Positions 55,978 to 64,000 of a stretch of 64,000 nucleotides of DNA are shown piece by piece. Position numbers and translations under genes: made by a program. The DNA is from Streptomyces colonosanans (lineage in GTDB: Bacteria; Actinomycetota; Actinomycetes; Streptomycetales; Streptomycetaceae). The stretch is from contig NZ_MLYP01000024.1 of NCBI RefSeq assembly GCF_001866645.1, positions 35,477 through 99,476 of the forward strand, given 5' to 3'. Under the pieces are notes generated by a model, which made no database searches, was not told where the DNA came from, and worked only from the letters and a program-made list of their open reading frames with translations. Position 1 is the first letter of the stretch. Each line of letters starts with the position of its first letter.

Positions 55978-57494
55978 CGACGACGCTCACCCCCTACCGT
56001 TCCCGTCTTCACCCGGCCCGCGCCGGATTCGCCCGTTTGCTGCGCGCGGAGTGGGCGAAGTTCTGGACGGTCCGTGCCTGGCTGCTGGTCCTGGCCGTGG
56101 CGGCGGCCGTCACCGTGGTGATCTCGCAGCTCGGGGCGAGCGGCTCCATCGACACCGGCGCGGGCGAGCTCATCGCCGGCCCCGACGGCACGGTGGTCCG
56201 CGATGCCTTCCGCTTCACCCACCGCCCGCTGACCGGCGACGGCAGTATCACTGTCCGCGTCACCGGCCTGAAGGGCGTGCGGGGCGGTCTGGAGTCCTGG
56301 GCCAAGGCCGGGATCATCGTCAAGAAGGACCTGCGGCCCGGCTCCCCGTACGCGGCGGTGCTGGGGACTCCCGACCACGGCGTCCGCATGCAGTGGAACT
56401 TCACCCAGGACACGGCGGGCAGCACGGCCGATGTGGCCTCGGCCCCGCGCTGGCTTCGCCTGACGAGGAAGGGCGACCTGCTCACCGGGTACGAGTCGGC
56501 GGACGGCCGGACCTGGACAAAGATCAAGGAAGTACGGCTGGACGGCCTGCCGCGCACGGTCGAGGTGGGCCCGTTCGTCGCCACACCCGACCATCAGAAA
56601 CTGCACCGCTCCTTCGGTGGCACGAGCGAGACGTCCGGCGGGGGAGAGGTGACGGGGACGTTCGGCCACCTGTCCCTGCGGGGCACCTCGGCCGCCGCGC
56701 GCTGGACGAGCACGGACGTGAGCGGCCCGATCCCGGCCGGCGTCCGGGAGGGCGCGACGGGCCGGACGGCCGTCTCCGCCTCCGGTTCCTACACGCTCAC
56801 CGGCCACGGCGACATCGCCCCCGACGAGACGGTCGGCGACACCGTCCAGATGAGCTTCCAGGGGGTCTTCGTCGGTGTGCTGTTCATGGTCGCACTGGGC
56901 GCGCTTTTCGTGACCAGCGAGTACAAACGGGGTTTGATCCGTACGACGTTCACGGCGACACCCGGCCGGGTGCGGGTCCTGGCGGCGAAGACGCTGGTGA
57001 TCGCCACGGTGACGTTCGTGGTCGGCCTGATCGCCACGGCGGTGGCCTTCCCGCTGGCCCAGAGCCGCCTGCGGGCGAACGGCTACAAGCCCCCCGCCTT
57101 CCCCGACTACTCGCTCCTGGACGCCACGGCGCTCCGCGCGGTCGTCGGTAGCGCGGTCCTGCTGTCCCTGGTCGCGGTCCTCGCTCTGGCGGTGGGTGCG
57201 CTGGTGCGCAGCAGCGCGGGCACCATCGCGACCGTCCTCGTGCTGGTGATCCTCCCGCAGATCCTGGCCTTCGCGCTTCCCCTCCCCACCGCACACTGGC
57301 TGCTGCGGCTGACCCCGGCGGCGGCGTACGCGATCCAGCAGGGGCTGACGTACTACCCGCAGGTGGAACACAACTGCCTGCCGGAGAGCGGCTGTTACCC
57401 GATGGCCCCGTGGAACGGCCTGCTGGTGCTGGTGGCGTATGCGGCGGTGGCCCTGCTGCTGGCGGGGTGGCGGCTGCGCAGGAGGGACGTGTGA
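55974..57494 (+). CDS. ABC permease with large extracytoplasmic insert
   Basis: The 506-residue permease has helix 1 near residues 37-55 (WLLVLAVAAAVTVVISQLG). A soluble domain of about 230 residues follows (60-295), and then five C-terminal helices. The insert has a beta-sandwich pattern (SITVRVTGLKGV, WAKAGIIVKKDLRPGSPYAA, MQWNFTQDTAG, PRWLRLTRKGDLLTGYES) reminiscent of DUF1349/concanavalin-like carbohydrate-binding domains. Typical drug-exporter permeases of this class lack it. It overlaps its neighbours (ATGA junctions), so all three ABC genes are translationally coupled. Confidence 0.8.
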   Translation: MTTTLTPYRSRLHPARAGFARLLRAEWAKFWTVRAWLLVLAVAAAVTVVISQLGASGSIDTGAGELIAGPDGTVVRDAFRFTHRPLTGDGSITVRVTGLKGVRGGLESWAKAGIIVKKDLRPGSPYAAVLGTPDHGVRMQWNFTQDTAGSTADVASAPRWLRLTRKGDLLTGYESADGRTWTKIKEVRLDGLPRTVEVGPFVATPDHQKLHRSFGGTSETSGGGEVTGTFGHLSLRGTSAAARWTSTDVSGPIPAGVREGATGRTAVSASGSYTLTGHGDIAPDETVGDTVQMSFQGVFVGVLFMVALGALFVTSEYKRGLIRTTFTATPGRVRVLAAKTLVIATVTFVVGLIATAVAFPLAQSRLRANGYKPPAFPDYSLLDATALRAVVGSAVLLSLVAVLALAVGALVRSSAGTIATVLVLVILPQILAFALPLPTAHWLLRLTPAAAYAIQQGLTYYPQVEHNCLPESGCYPMAPWNGLLVLVAYAAVALLLAGWRLRRRDV

Positions 57495-58234
57495 TGAGGT
57501 CCCTGCACGCCGAGTTGACGAAGCTCCGCACCCTGCCGAGCATCTGGTGGCTGCTGGCGGCGACGGTGGTGCTGATGGTGGCGTTGGGTGCGGCCGCGGT
57601 CGACTCGGTCACCTCCCAGGCGTGCCTGTCGCCCGCCGACTGCCACGAGGACACGGTGAAACTGAGCCTGACGGGCGTGTGGCTCGGCCAGGCGGCTTGC
57701 CTGGTCCTCGGCGTGCTGTCGATGGGGGCGGAGTACAGCACGGGCATGATCCGTACGACGCTCACGGCGGTGCCGATCCGCCGGCGCCTGCTGGTGTCGA
57801 AGGCGACGGCGCTGTCCCTGCTGACAGGGGCGGCGGGAGTGGTGGCGGTCCTGGCCTCGCTGTGGACCGCCCGCCTGATCCTCCCGCTCCATGGCTCAAC
57901 CCTGCGCCCCGCGACGGGCACGGTCCTCTGCCTCATCCTGGTGGCGTTGCTGGGCCTGTCCCTGGCCACCCTGCTGAGGGACACGGCAGCCGCGATCATC
58001 TGCGGCCTCGGCCTGCTCTACATCGTCCCGCTCCTGGCGGACATCCTCCACTCACCCACCTGGCAGCACCGCCTGGAACGCTGGGCCCCGATGCCGGCGG
58101 CCCTGTCGATCCAGGCGACGAGAAACCTGGACCACCTGCCCATCGCCCCCTGGCCGGGCCTGGGCGTCCTGGCGGCGTACGCGCTGGGGTTGCTGGTGGC
58201 GGGCTCGGTCCTGTTCGGGCGGCGTGACGCGTGA
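57494..58234 (+). CDS. ABC-2-type permease
   Basis: This 246-residue membrane protein has about six helices and the ABC-2 exporter pattern: MRSLHAELTKLRTLPSIWWL, SMGAEYSTGMIRTTLTAVPI, ALLGLSLATLLRDTAAAIIC and a final helix at the C-terminus. The segment EYSTGMIRTTL recalls the EYKRGLIRTTF of the first permease, so the two are related half-transporters that likely form a heterodimer. It overlaps the upstream stop by ATGA. Confidence 0.88.
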   Translation: MRSLHAELTKLRTLPSIWWLLAATVVLMVALGAAAVDSVTSQACLSPADCHEDTVKLSLTGVWLGQAACLVLGVLSMGAEYSTGMIRTTLTAVPIRRRLLVSKATALSLLTGAAGVVAVLASLWTARLILPLHGSTLRPATGTVLCLILVALLGLSLATLLRDTAAAIICGLGLLYIVPLLADILHSPTWQHRLERWAPMPAALSIQATRNLDHLPIAPWPGLGVLAAYALGLLVAGSVLFGRRDA

Positions 58235-58380
58235 GGACCGCGCCAGGTGGCGGGGCTTGTCGGTCGGGGCGCCAGCTGGGCCCTGGCCAAGATGCCGGCT
58301 GGACCGGCAAGTTGGTGCCACTCAGCTCCGCGTATGCTCGCACGCGGTCGGCTCGTCGAACGCCCCGAGGAGGTCACGGC

Positions 58381-58899
58381 GTGAGCAAGTTTGCGGCCCA
58401 GGTCATCGGCACCAGGCGGCTGGACCTGCTTCCGTTGGACGTCGAGCACGCCGAGGAGATGGCCGTAGTGCTGTCCGATCCGGCCCTGCACACTTTCATC
58501 GGCGGCACTCCGGACACCCCGCAGGCCCTGCGTTCGCGCTACCGGCGCATGACCGCAGGCTCTCCCGATCCAGCCGTCATCTGGCTGAACTGGGTGATCC
58601 GACTCCGCGATGAGTCCTGCCTGACGGGTACGGTCCAGGCGACGGTCAGCCCCTCCGGACATGGCCTCCTCGCCGAGATCGCCTGGGTGGTGGGGACCCC
58701 GTGGCAGCGAAGAGGCATCGCCACCGAAGCGGCCCGAGGACTCGTCGACTGGCTCAGCCGACAGCCCGTGCACACCGTCATCGCCCACATCCACCCCGAA
58801 CACCGGGCATCCGCTGCCGTCGCCAAAGTCGCCGGGCTCGCGCCCACCGATGAATGGCACGACGGCGAGATCCGATGGCACTGGAGCATCAGGCGATGA
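58381..58899 (+). CDS. GNAT N-acetyltransferase
   Basis: This 172-residue GNAT protein has the RimJ/RimL-like start (TRRLDLLPLDVEHAEEMAVV), the acetyl-CoA loop AWVVGTPWQRRGIATEAARG near 95-114, and the C-terminal HPEHRASAAVAKVAGLAP. The acceptor is unknown. GTG 58381 follows GAGGAGG by 7 bases, which fixes the start; upstream frame is non-coding. It is followed after 120 bases by an APH-like kinase gene, the combination often seen with small-molecule modification functions. Confidence 0.85.
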   Translation: MSKFAAQVIGTRRLDLLPLDVEHAEEMAVVLSDPALHTFIGGTPDTPQALRSRYRRMTAGSPDPAVIWLNWVIRLRDESCLTGTVQATVSPSGHGLLAEIAWVVGTPWQRRGIATEAARGLVDWLSRQPVHTVIAHIHPEHRASAAVAKVAGLAPTDEWHDGEIRWHWSIRR

Positions 58900-59022
58900 C
58901 TTCAAGACTCCTTTGCGTGCCGCTCGCCCGCGCCTGAGACAACGGAGGTGCGCAGCGTGAACCGAATGGGTTCCTGACTCCACTTCCCAGTAACGAGGTT
59001 GCGCGCATGGAAGGATGAGGCC

Positions 59023-60051
59023 ATGTGGTCACGCCTGCCCCTGGGGGAGAAGCTCAGCGCCGAACTGGGTTCACCCCGACGGGTCCGCAGGCTGGGCAGC
59101 AGCCCGCGCTCACGGGTATGGCGGGCCGAGCTGTCGGGCACACCCGTAGTGGTCAAGCAGCTCATCGACGGACCGGAAGCGGCCGAGAGGTACGCCCGCG
59201 AGGTGTCTGCCCTGCACCTCGCGTCCCAGGTCGATCCGCCTGTGGTTCCGATGCTTCTCGGTACAGATCCAGGTGAACGGGTGCTGGTCCTGGAGTACTT
59301 GGACCACCAGAAGCCACGCGAGGACTGGATGGTGGACTACGCGGCAGCGCTGGCCCGGCTCCACGCGGCCACCGGCGCTGACGCGGCAGGCAGTCTTCCG
59401 ACCTGGTCGGGCCCGACCCAGGGTGACGTCGACTCGTTCCTCAGGCTGGCCCGGACGCTCGGCGTGGAGGTGCCGGCCGGGGTTCAAGCGGAACTCGACG
59501 GCCTGCTGAACCGCCTGACCGAGACGGCGGGCCATGCCCTGCTGCACGGCGATCCCTGTCCCGGCAACGACATGCACACCGGGACCGGTGTGAGGTTCAT
59601 CGACTTCGAACAGGCCGCGCTGGGTAACGGCCTTGTGGAACTCGCCTACCTGCGCATCGGCTTCCCGACCTGCTGGTGCGTTACCGCTCCCGACGCCGAC
59701 GTACTGGACGCGGCAGAGACCGCCTACCGCACGACATGGCGCGACTCGACAGGCGCCGAGGTCCAAGGCGATCTCATGGACGCGTGCGCCGGCTGGCTGC
59801 TACGGGGCGATGCCTTGGTCCAGCGGGCCCAGCGCGGTACCAGCGACCACCTGGGCGAAATCCCGAACCAAGACTGGAAGTGGGGCACCGCGACCGCCCG
59901 TCAGCGCCTGGTCCACCGTCTTCGGGTCGTCAGCCGGATGACCGCTGAGAGCAGTGACCTGAAGGATCTCGGAAGAATCGCCGCGGCCATGCGCGAACGG
60001 ATGCTCATCCGCTGGCCCAAGCTTCGACCGCTGCCGCCGCAACGGCCGTAG
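59023..60051 (+). CDS. APH/choline-kinase-like phosphotransferase
   Basis: This 342-residue protein has the APH fold. An N-lobe lysine lies in VVVKQLIDG, the brenner motif is HGDPCPGNDMHTG (catalytic Asp and downstream Asn), and IDFEQAALG is the metal-binding DFE motif. The family phosphorylates aminoglycosides, homoserine, choline or other small molecules. ATG 59023 is preceded by AAGGA; an in-frame ATG at 58999 is possible. The substrate cannot be inferred. Confidence 0.82.
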   Translation: MWSRLPLGEKLSAELGSPRRVRRLGSSPRSRVWRAELSGTPVVVKQLIDGPEAAERYAREVSALHLASQVDPPVVPMLLGTDPGERVLVLEYLDHQKPREDWMVDYAAALARLHAATGADAAGSLPTWSGPTQGDVDSFLRLARTLGVEVPAGVQAELDGLLNRLTETAGHALLHGDPCPGNDMHTGTGVRFIDFEQAALGNGLVELAYLRIGFPTCWCVTAPDADVLDAAETAYRTTWRDSTGAEVQGDLMDACAGWLLRGDALVQRAQRGTSDHLGEIPNQDWKWGTATARQRLVHRLRVVSRMTAESSDLKDLGRIAAAMRERMLIRWPKLRPLPPQRP

Positions 60052-60160
60052 GCGACCTTTCGCCCGGCGCGCCCGCAGCGCATCCCCCCGAGCCACGGGC
60101 CGCGGCCGGGCGTGGGCACCGCCCCAGCGGCCGGGTCCACGGGGGTGTGTATCGGCGGAG

Positions 60161-60192
60161 TGTGACATTTTTGGCAGATGTGTCACATCTGC
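60161..60192. promoter_or_regulatory. Nested palindromes in an AT-rich gap
   Basis: GCAGATGTG-T-CACATCTGC (60174-60192) is a perfect 19-bp dyad. It overlaps an outer pair TGTGACA (60161-60167) and TGTCACA (60181-60187). It lies between the APH-like gene and the gene remnants, away from any intact start, so it may be an orphaned operator or a small terminator. Confidence 0.4.
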
Positions 60193-60271
60193 AGAATCCC
60201 CTCCCGGTGAGCAGCCGCCGTCACACCATGTGCATGGACGCGACCAGGCCTGGCGGCGGACTCGATTCCGT

Positions 60272-60369
60272 TCAGGCGGCGTGACGTGTGAGGAACTCGC
60301 TCCAGGCGGCGGGGGAGACGGTGAGGGCGTCACCGTCGGGGGTTGGAGTCGCGGATGTGGATGGAGAGT
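60272..60369 (-). pseudogene. DUF397 C-terminal remnant, frameshifted
   Basis: Read on the minus strand, ELSIHIRDSNP is followed, after one extra C in a run of C residues (60348-60352), by DGDALTVSPAAWSEFLTRHA and TGA at 60272. This is the normal C-terminal half of a DUF397 protein (compare IGIRDSKNPHGPA at 36532). The N-terminal half is absent; upstream sequence belongs to the DUF234 remnant. No WhiJ-like partner remains. Confidence 0.75.
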
Positions 60370-60797
60370 TCCCGCGCCCGATTCCTCTCCGCCGTCGTGG
60401 GGCCGCACTTCGAGCAGGTCTGCCGGGAGTGGGTGGCGCACTTCGCGTCGCCGGACACCCCGGGCGGCATGCCCATCGAGGTGTCGTACGGGACCGTCGC
60501 GGACCCGGAAGCGCGCACCAGCCACGAGATCGACGTGGTGGTGCGCGGCGCGGTCGGCCAGGACAGCGGAGTGCTGCTCTCCCTGGGCGAGGCCAAGTGG
60601 GACCAGGTCATGGGTGTGGGTCATCTGGACCGTCTGCGCCGGGTCCAGTCGCTGTGCTCGCCACCCGTGGCGTCGACAGGTTCGCCGTACGGCTCGCGTG
60701 CTACAGCGGCGCGGGATTCAGCGACGACCTGAGGGCGGCCGAGGCCCGGGGTGAGGTGATCCTGGTCGATCTGCCGCGGTTGTACGAAGGCGAATGA
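60370..60797 (+). pseudogene. C-terminal remnant of a DUF234-type ATPase, frameshifted
   Basis: SRARFLSAVVGPHFEQVCRE, then THEIDVVVRG-type SHEIDVVVRGAVGQDSG and LLSLGEAKWDQVMGVGHLDR match the C-terminal DUF234 region of bacterial/archaeal AAA ATPases of the MNS/ArchATPase group. A two-base insertion (CTGTGCTC for CTGCTC near 60650-60660) shifts the frame; similarity resumes as ATRGVDRFAVRLACYSGAGF and ends YEGE at TGA 60795-60797. The N-terminal ATPase core is missing. Confidence 0.7.
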
Positions 60798-60879
60798 CCC
60801 CGGGCGCCCGTCCGCCACACGACCAGGCGTCCGCCCTCCCCATCATGTGGGCGGGCGCTGAGCGTGACGGTGGTGGCGA

Positions 60880-61503
60880 TCACGCCTGCCTGATCGCCGA
60901 GATGTCCAGCACCAGCTTGATCTTGTCCGAGACCAGCACACCGCCCGTCTCCAGTGCCGCGTTCCAGGTCAGGCCCCACTCCGAGCGCAGGATTTCCGCC
61001 TTGCCCTCGAAGCCGACGCGCTCGTTGCCGAACGGGTCCTTGGCCGCGCCGTTGAACTCCAGGTCGATGGCGAGCGGCTTGGTGGTGCCGAGGATGGTCA
61101 GGTCGCCGGTGATCCGGTACGCGTCGCCGCCGAGCGCCTCCGCTTTGGTGGAGCGGAACGTCATGGCCGGGTGTTCGTCGGTCTTGAAGAAGTCCGCGCT
61201 CTTCAGGTGGCCGTCGCGGTCCGCGGACCCGGTGTCGATGCTGTCCATCCTGACGTCGATCGAGGCCGTGGACCTCGACGGGTCCGTGCCGTCGAGGTGC
61301 AGCGTGCCCTCGAAGTCCTGGAAGCCGCCCTTGACGTTGGTGACCATGGCGTGGCGGGCCACGAAGCCGATCGTGCTGTGCGCCGGGTCCAGCGTGTAGT
61401 CGCCGGTCAGCGCGGCGAGCTCGGGGTTCACCCGGGCGGCCGGCGTGGTGGCGGTGGAGGTGGCGAGGTCGCCGGTGCTGCTCTTGCGGCCGAAAATGCC
61501 CAT
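60880..61503 (-). CDS. YceI-family protein
   Basis: This 207-residue YceI-like protein has a lipocalin-type beta barrel that binds an isoprenoid or similar lipid. The domain begins at about residue 33 (GDYTLDPAHSTIGFVARHAM) and shows the family pattern SIDVRMDSIDTGSADRDGHL, then FFKTDEHPAMTFRST and ITGDLTILGTTKPLAIDLEF. There is no signal peptide, so it is probably cytoplasmic. It is often stress-induced. ATG 61503 has AAGGAG 7 bases upstream, and a minus-strand promoter (TTGCGT, 16 bases, TAAACA) lies at 61587-61560. Confidence 0.88.
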   Translation of the reverse strand: MGIFGRKSSTGDLATSTATTPAARVNPELAALTGDYTLDPAHSTIGFVARHAMVTNVKGGFQDFEGTLHLDGTDPSRSTASIDVRMDSIDTGSADRDGHLKSADFFKTDEHPAMTFRSTKAEALGGDAYRITGDLTILGTTKPLAIDLEFNGAAKDPFGNERVGFEGKAEILRSEWGLTWNAALETGGVLVSDKIKLVLDISAIRQA

Positions 61504-61928
61504 GATGTGCTCCTTGGGGACGAGTGCGCGGTCTCCACGGGAGGCCGCGGCGCCGAAGCTGTTTAATCTTCAACGAGCCGAACGCAATCGACGGTAGACC
61601 CATTCCGTTCAAGTTTCAACATCATCGGGAATGTGTTGCCGATGTCGCCGTGCGTGACGACGATGAGGGAGGTGCGGCGTCTCCGGGACGGTGGCCTCAG
61701 AGGGCCGTTCGAGGTTCCGTGTCACTCCAGGGGCGGCATATGCGCCTCGCCGATGTGTGTCGGTACTCGGCCGACGGCTTTGTGTGACCTCTACAACGTC
61801 AGGGCCTTCTGGGCAGTCAGATCGGCTGCATGGGGGAATGGTTCTGTTCGGTGGTACCAGGAAAACAGGCCTGAGACTGTGCGGAGTCGACGGCCCGGTT
61901 TCCTTGGTCTACTTCGTAAGGTCACTAC
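61504..61928. other. Divergent intergenic region of yceI and accB
   Basis: This 425-base gap has an AT-rich segment near 61560-61625 with repeated TTCAA/TTGAA half-sites (GTTCAAGTTTCAAC at 61607-61620, TTTAATCTTCAAC near 61562), which could be a regulator site for yceI. The accB side shows AAGG about 10 bases before its ATG. No gene is evident in it. Confidence 0.4.
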
Positions 61929-63521
61929 ATGACCGTTTTGGACGAGGCTGTAGACACCGGGAGCGGGCCCACGGACGCGCGCGGGCGCGTCGCCGAACTG
62001 CACGAGATTCGTGCGCGGGCCCTGGCCGGCCCCAGCGAGAGGGCGACCGAGGCACAGCACGCCAAGGGCAAGCTGACGGCGCGGGAGCGCATCGAGCTGC
62101 TGCTGGATCCGGGCTCGTTCCAAGAGGTCGAGCAGCTGCGCCGGCACCGGGCGACCGGATTCGGCCTGGAGGCCAAGAAGCCGTACACGGACGGTGTGAT
62201 CACCGGCTGGGGCACGGTGGAGGGCCGTACGGTCTTCGTCTACGCCCATGACTTCCGCATCTTCGGCGGTGCGCTGGGTGAGGCCCACGCCACGAAGATC
62301 CACAAGATCATGGACATGGCCATCGCGGCGGGCGCGCCGCTGGTGTCGCTGAACGACGGCGCGGGCGCCCGTATCCAGGAAGGCGTCAGCGCGCTCGCCG
62401 GCTACGGCGGCATCTTCCAGCGCAACACCAAGGCGTCCGGAGTGATCCCGCAGATCTCGGTGATGCTCGGCCCGTGCGCGGGCGGCGCGGCCTACTCCCC
62501 GGCGCTGACGGACTTCGTGTTCATGGTCCGTGACACCTCGCAGATGTTCATCACCGGGCCGGACGTGGTCAAGGCCGTGACCGGTGAGGAGATCACCCAG
62601 AACGGGCTCGGTGGCGCCGATGTGCACGCCGAGACCTCCGGCGTGTGTCACTTCGCCTACGACGACGAGGAGACCTGCATCGCCGAGGTGCGCTACCTCC
62701 TCTCCCTCCTCCCGCAGAACAACCGGGAGAACCCGCCGCGGGTCGCGAGCGCGGACCCGGTGGACCGCCGCGGCGACAGCCTGCTGGACCTGGTGCCGGC
62801 GGACGGCAACCGGCCGTACGACATGGCGAAGGTCATCGAGGAGATCGTCGACGACGGCGAATACCTGGAGATCCACGAGCGCTGGGCGCGCAACATCATC
62901 TGCGCGCTGGCCCGTCTGGACGGTCAGGTGGTGGGCATCATCGCCAACCAGCCGCAGACGCTCGCCGGTGTCCTGGACATCGAGGCCTCGGAAAAAGCTG
63001 CACGTTTTGTGCAGATGTGTGACGCTTTTAACATTCCGTTGGTGACGTTCCTGGACGTCCCCGGGTTTCTTCCCGGTGTCGACCAGGAGCACGGCGGAAT
63101 CATCCGTCACGGCGCGAAGCTGCTGTACGCCTACTGCAACGCGACCGTGCCGAGGATCTCGCTGATCCTGCGCAAGGCATACGGAGGCGCCTACATCGTG
63201 ATGGACAGCCAGTCCATCGGAGCGGACCTCACCTACGCCTGGCCGACCAACGAGATCGCCGTGATGGGTGCGGAGGGTGCCGCCAACGTCATCTTCCGAC
63301 GCCAGATCGCCGGGGCTGAGGACCCGGAGGCCATGCGGGCACGGATGGTCAAGGAATACAAGTCCGAGCTGATGCACCCGTACTACGCCGCCGAACGCGG
63401 TCTGGTGGACGACGTCATCGACCCCGCCGAGACGCGTGAGGTCCTGATCAGGTCGCTTGCGATGCTGCAGTCCAAGCACGCGGACCTGCCCTCCCGCAAG
63501 CACGGCAACCCCCCGCAGTAG
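61929..63521 (+). CDS. accB: Acyl-CoA carboxylase beta subunit AccB
   Basis: AccB (530 aa) is the carboxyltransferase subunit that makes malonyl-CoA or methylmalonyl-CoA from biotin-carboxyl carrier. It has the crotonase-like halves: HAKGKLTARERIELLLDPGS, GARIQEGVSALAGYGGIF, and the oxyanion-hole GPCAGGAAYSPALTDFVFM and RKAYGGAYIVMDSQSIGADL. Residue 423 in GGAYI is Ile, where PccB-type enzymes have Asp, which marks the broad AccB type that uses acetyl-CoA as well as propionyl-CoA. accE follows 57 bases later. It supplies fatty-acid and polyketide extender units. Confidence 0.93.
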   Translation: MTVLDEAVDTGSGPTDARGRVAELHEIRARALAGPSERATEAQHAKGKLTARERIELLLDPGSFQEVEQLRRHRATGFGLEAKKPYTDGVITGWGTVEGRTVFVYAHDFRIFGGALGEAHATKIHKIMDMAIAAGAPLVSLNDGAGARIQEGVSALAGYGGIFQRNTKASGVIPQISVMLGPCAGGAAYSPALTDFVFMVRDTSQMFITGPDVVKAVTGEEITQNGLGGADVHAETSGVCHFAYDDEETCIAEVRYLLSLLPQNNRENPPRVASADPVDRRGDSLLDLVPADGNRPYDMAKVIEEIVDDGEYLEIHERWARNIICALARLDGQVVGIIANQPQTLAGVLDIEASEKAARFVQMCDAFNIPLVTFLDVPGFLPGVDQEHGGIIRHGAKLLYAYCNATVPRISLILRKAYGGAYIVMDSQSIGADLTYAWPTNEIAVMGAEGAANVIFRRQIAGAEDPEAMRARMVKEYKSELMHPYYAAERGLVDDVIDPAETREVLIRSLAMLQSKHADLPSRKHGNPPQ

Positions 63522-63578
63522 CCGAGCGGACCCGCCGCGGCAACTCCGCGGACCCCTCTCTCACGGAGACCGACACCC

Positions 63579-63776
63579 ATGAGCAACTCTGACATTCGCG
63601 TCGAGAAGGGCCACGCCGAGCCCGAGGAGGTGGCCGCCATCACGGCCGTCCTCCTGGCCCGCGCCGCCGCCCAGTCGCCCTCCACGACCCCGGCCCACCG
63701 AGGCCGCGCCAAGGCAGGCTGGCGCCGCCTGGACCGCGAGCCGGGCTTCCGCGCACCGCACAGCTGGCACGCATAG
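63579..63776 (+). CDS. accE: Acyl-CoA carboxylase epsilon subunit AccE
   Basis: AccE (65 aa) is a small actinobacterial subunit that binds the alpha/beta carboxylase and raises its activity. The pattern is VEKGHAEPEEVAAITAVLLA at the N-terminus and GRAKAGWRRLDREPGFRAPH at the C-terminus. It lies 57 bases after accB with a ribosome-binding site (CACGGAGACC), as in other Streptomyces. Confidence 0.93.
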   Translation: MSNSDIRVEKGHAEPEEVAAITAVLLARAAAQSPSTTPAHRGRAKAGWRRLDREPGFRAPHSWHA

Positions 63777-63797
63777 GCCCGGCGCCAGCCGGGTTTC

Positions 63798-63828
63798 GAG
63801 GGGTCCCTCCGCTTCGGAGGGGCCCCTC
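63798..63828 (+). terminator. accE terminator
   Basis: A 14-bp stem (GAGGGGTCCCTCCG with its complement, one G:T pair) and CTT loop lie 22 bases after accE, followed by TTG. Confidence 0.8.
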
Positions 63829-63878
63829 TTGTCATGCCGTTGTGCGGGTACATGCGGGTACATCGGGCACATGAAGAA

Positions 63879-63903
63879 GGGCCCCTCCGGTGAGGAGGGG
63901 CCC
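63879..63903 (-). terminator. Terminator of the right-edge minus-strand gene
   Basis: GGGCCCCTCC (63879-63888) and GGAGGGGCCC (63894-63903) pair perfectly with loop GGTGA. On the minus strand it is followed by TTCTTC, which suits the gene ending at 63936. Confidence 0.7.
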
Positions 63904-63935
63904 TGGCGCGCACACAAGCCGCACCTCGGCGGTGC

Positions 63936-64000
63936 CTACCGCAGGCGCGCCATCAGCGCGTGCTCCACGAGGGTGATCAGCGCGCTCTTGGCGTCCGCGC
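63936..64000 (-). CDS. C-terminal fragment, perhaps a conservon GTPase
   Basis: The last 21 codons before TAG (63936-63938) read ADAKSALITLVEHALMARLR, then R. Endings of the form LITLVEHALxR occur in the small GTP-binding proteins of Streptomyces conservons (CvnD type), and a conservon lies near this position in S. coelicolor by memory. Twenty-one residues are too few for a firm call. Confidence 0.4.
   Translation of the reverse strand, partial: ADAKSALITLVEHALMARLR

Overview
The window is a stretch of high-GC actinobacterial chromosome, almost certainly Streptomyces. The third codon position is nearly always G or C, GTG starts and GTGA/ATGA overlaps are common, and TTA codons are almost absent. 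Several families are genus-typical: a WhiJ-like/DUF397/ATPase triad, AccB-AccE, two GGDEF-EAL proteins and a fused UreAB. From memory, the order (ligA - GGDEF/EAL - gatCAB - GGDEF/EAL - ilvBNC - serA - putA/pruA - leuB - ilvE - ureAB/ureC - cimA - accB/accE) matches the conserved core of the Streptomyces chromosome. No database search was run.

Layout. 0-7.3 kb: a DUF427 fragment, a LOG-family protein, an SDR, a short methionine synthase, ligA, and an RmdB-like c-di-GMP enzyme carrying a TTA codon. 7.2-7.6 kb: half of a palindromic repeat element abutting a decapitated DUF4267 gene. 7.7-11.4 kb: gatC, gatA, an 80-aa membrane protein and gatB. 11.6-22.4 kb: MMPL transporter, GNAT, a repeat-bearing membrane protein, a large LuxR/ATPase regulator, a PQQ-type sugar dehydrogenase, an aldo/keto reductase and a D-2-hydroxyacid dehydrogenase. 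22.6-26 kb: a membrane GGDEF protein with a degenerate EAL domain. 26-31.7 kb: ilvB-ilvN-ilvC, preceded by an Ile-Leu-Val leader peptide and attenuator, then serA. 31.8-34.1 kb: a divergent MFS pump and TetR pair with tandem operators. 34.15-35.06 kb: a 0.9-kb nested palindrome without genes. 35-36.7 kb: the WhiJ-like triad. 36.7-42.3 kb: a hydrolase, then a PucR regulator divergent from proline dehydrogenase and P5C dehydrogenase, and an AAC(2')-like acetyltransferase. 42.5-45.2 kb: leuB and ilvE. 45.4-49.4 kb: an accessory-less urease (ureAB, ureC), agmatine deiminase and TetR. 49.4-49.7 kb: a 236-bp MITE-like element. 49.8-53 kb: an MHS-type permease, then cimA behind an Ile-Ile leader peptide and attenuator. 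53-58.2 kb: a secreted/membrane protein, a two-component system collapsed by deletion, and an ABC exporter. 58.4-61.5 kb: GNAT, APH-like kinase, remnants of DUF397 and DUF234 genes, YceI. 61.9-63.8 kb: accB and accE, then the tail of a minus-strand gene.

How the genes work together. IlvBN, IlvC, IlvE, LeuB and CimA supply branched-chain amino acids. Both pathway entry points (ilvB and cimA) appear controlled by leader-peptide attenuation, using Ile/Leu/Val codons and Ile-Ile codons respectively. AccB-AccE draws acyl-CoA toward malonyl- and methylmalonyl-CoA. Proline dehydrogenase plus PruA converts proline to glutamate. Two c-di-GMP enzymes and a WhiJ-like triad point to developmental control.

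The accessory signal is spread between housekeeping genes rather than forming an island. It consists of palindromic repeat elements, gene remnants and a collapsed two-component system. No biosynthetic gene cluster, prophage, CRISPR array, tRNA or rRNA gene was seen.
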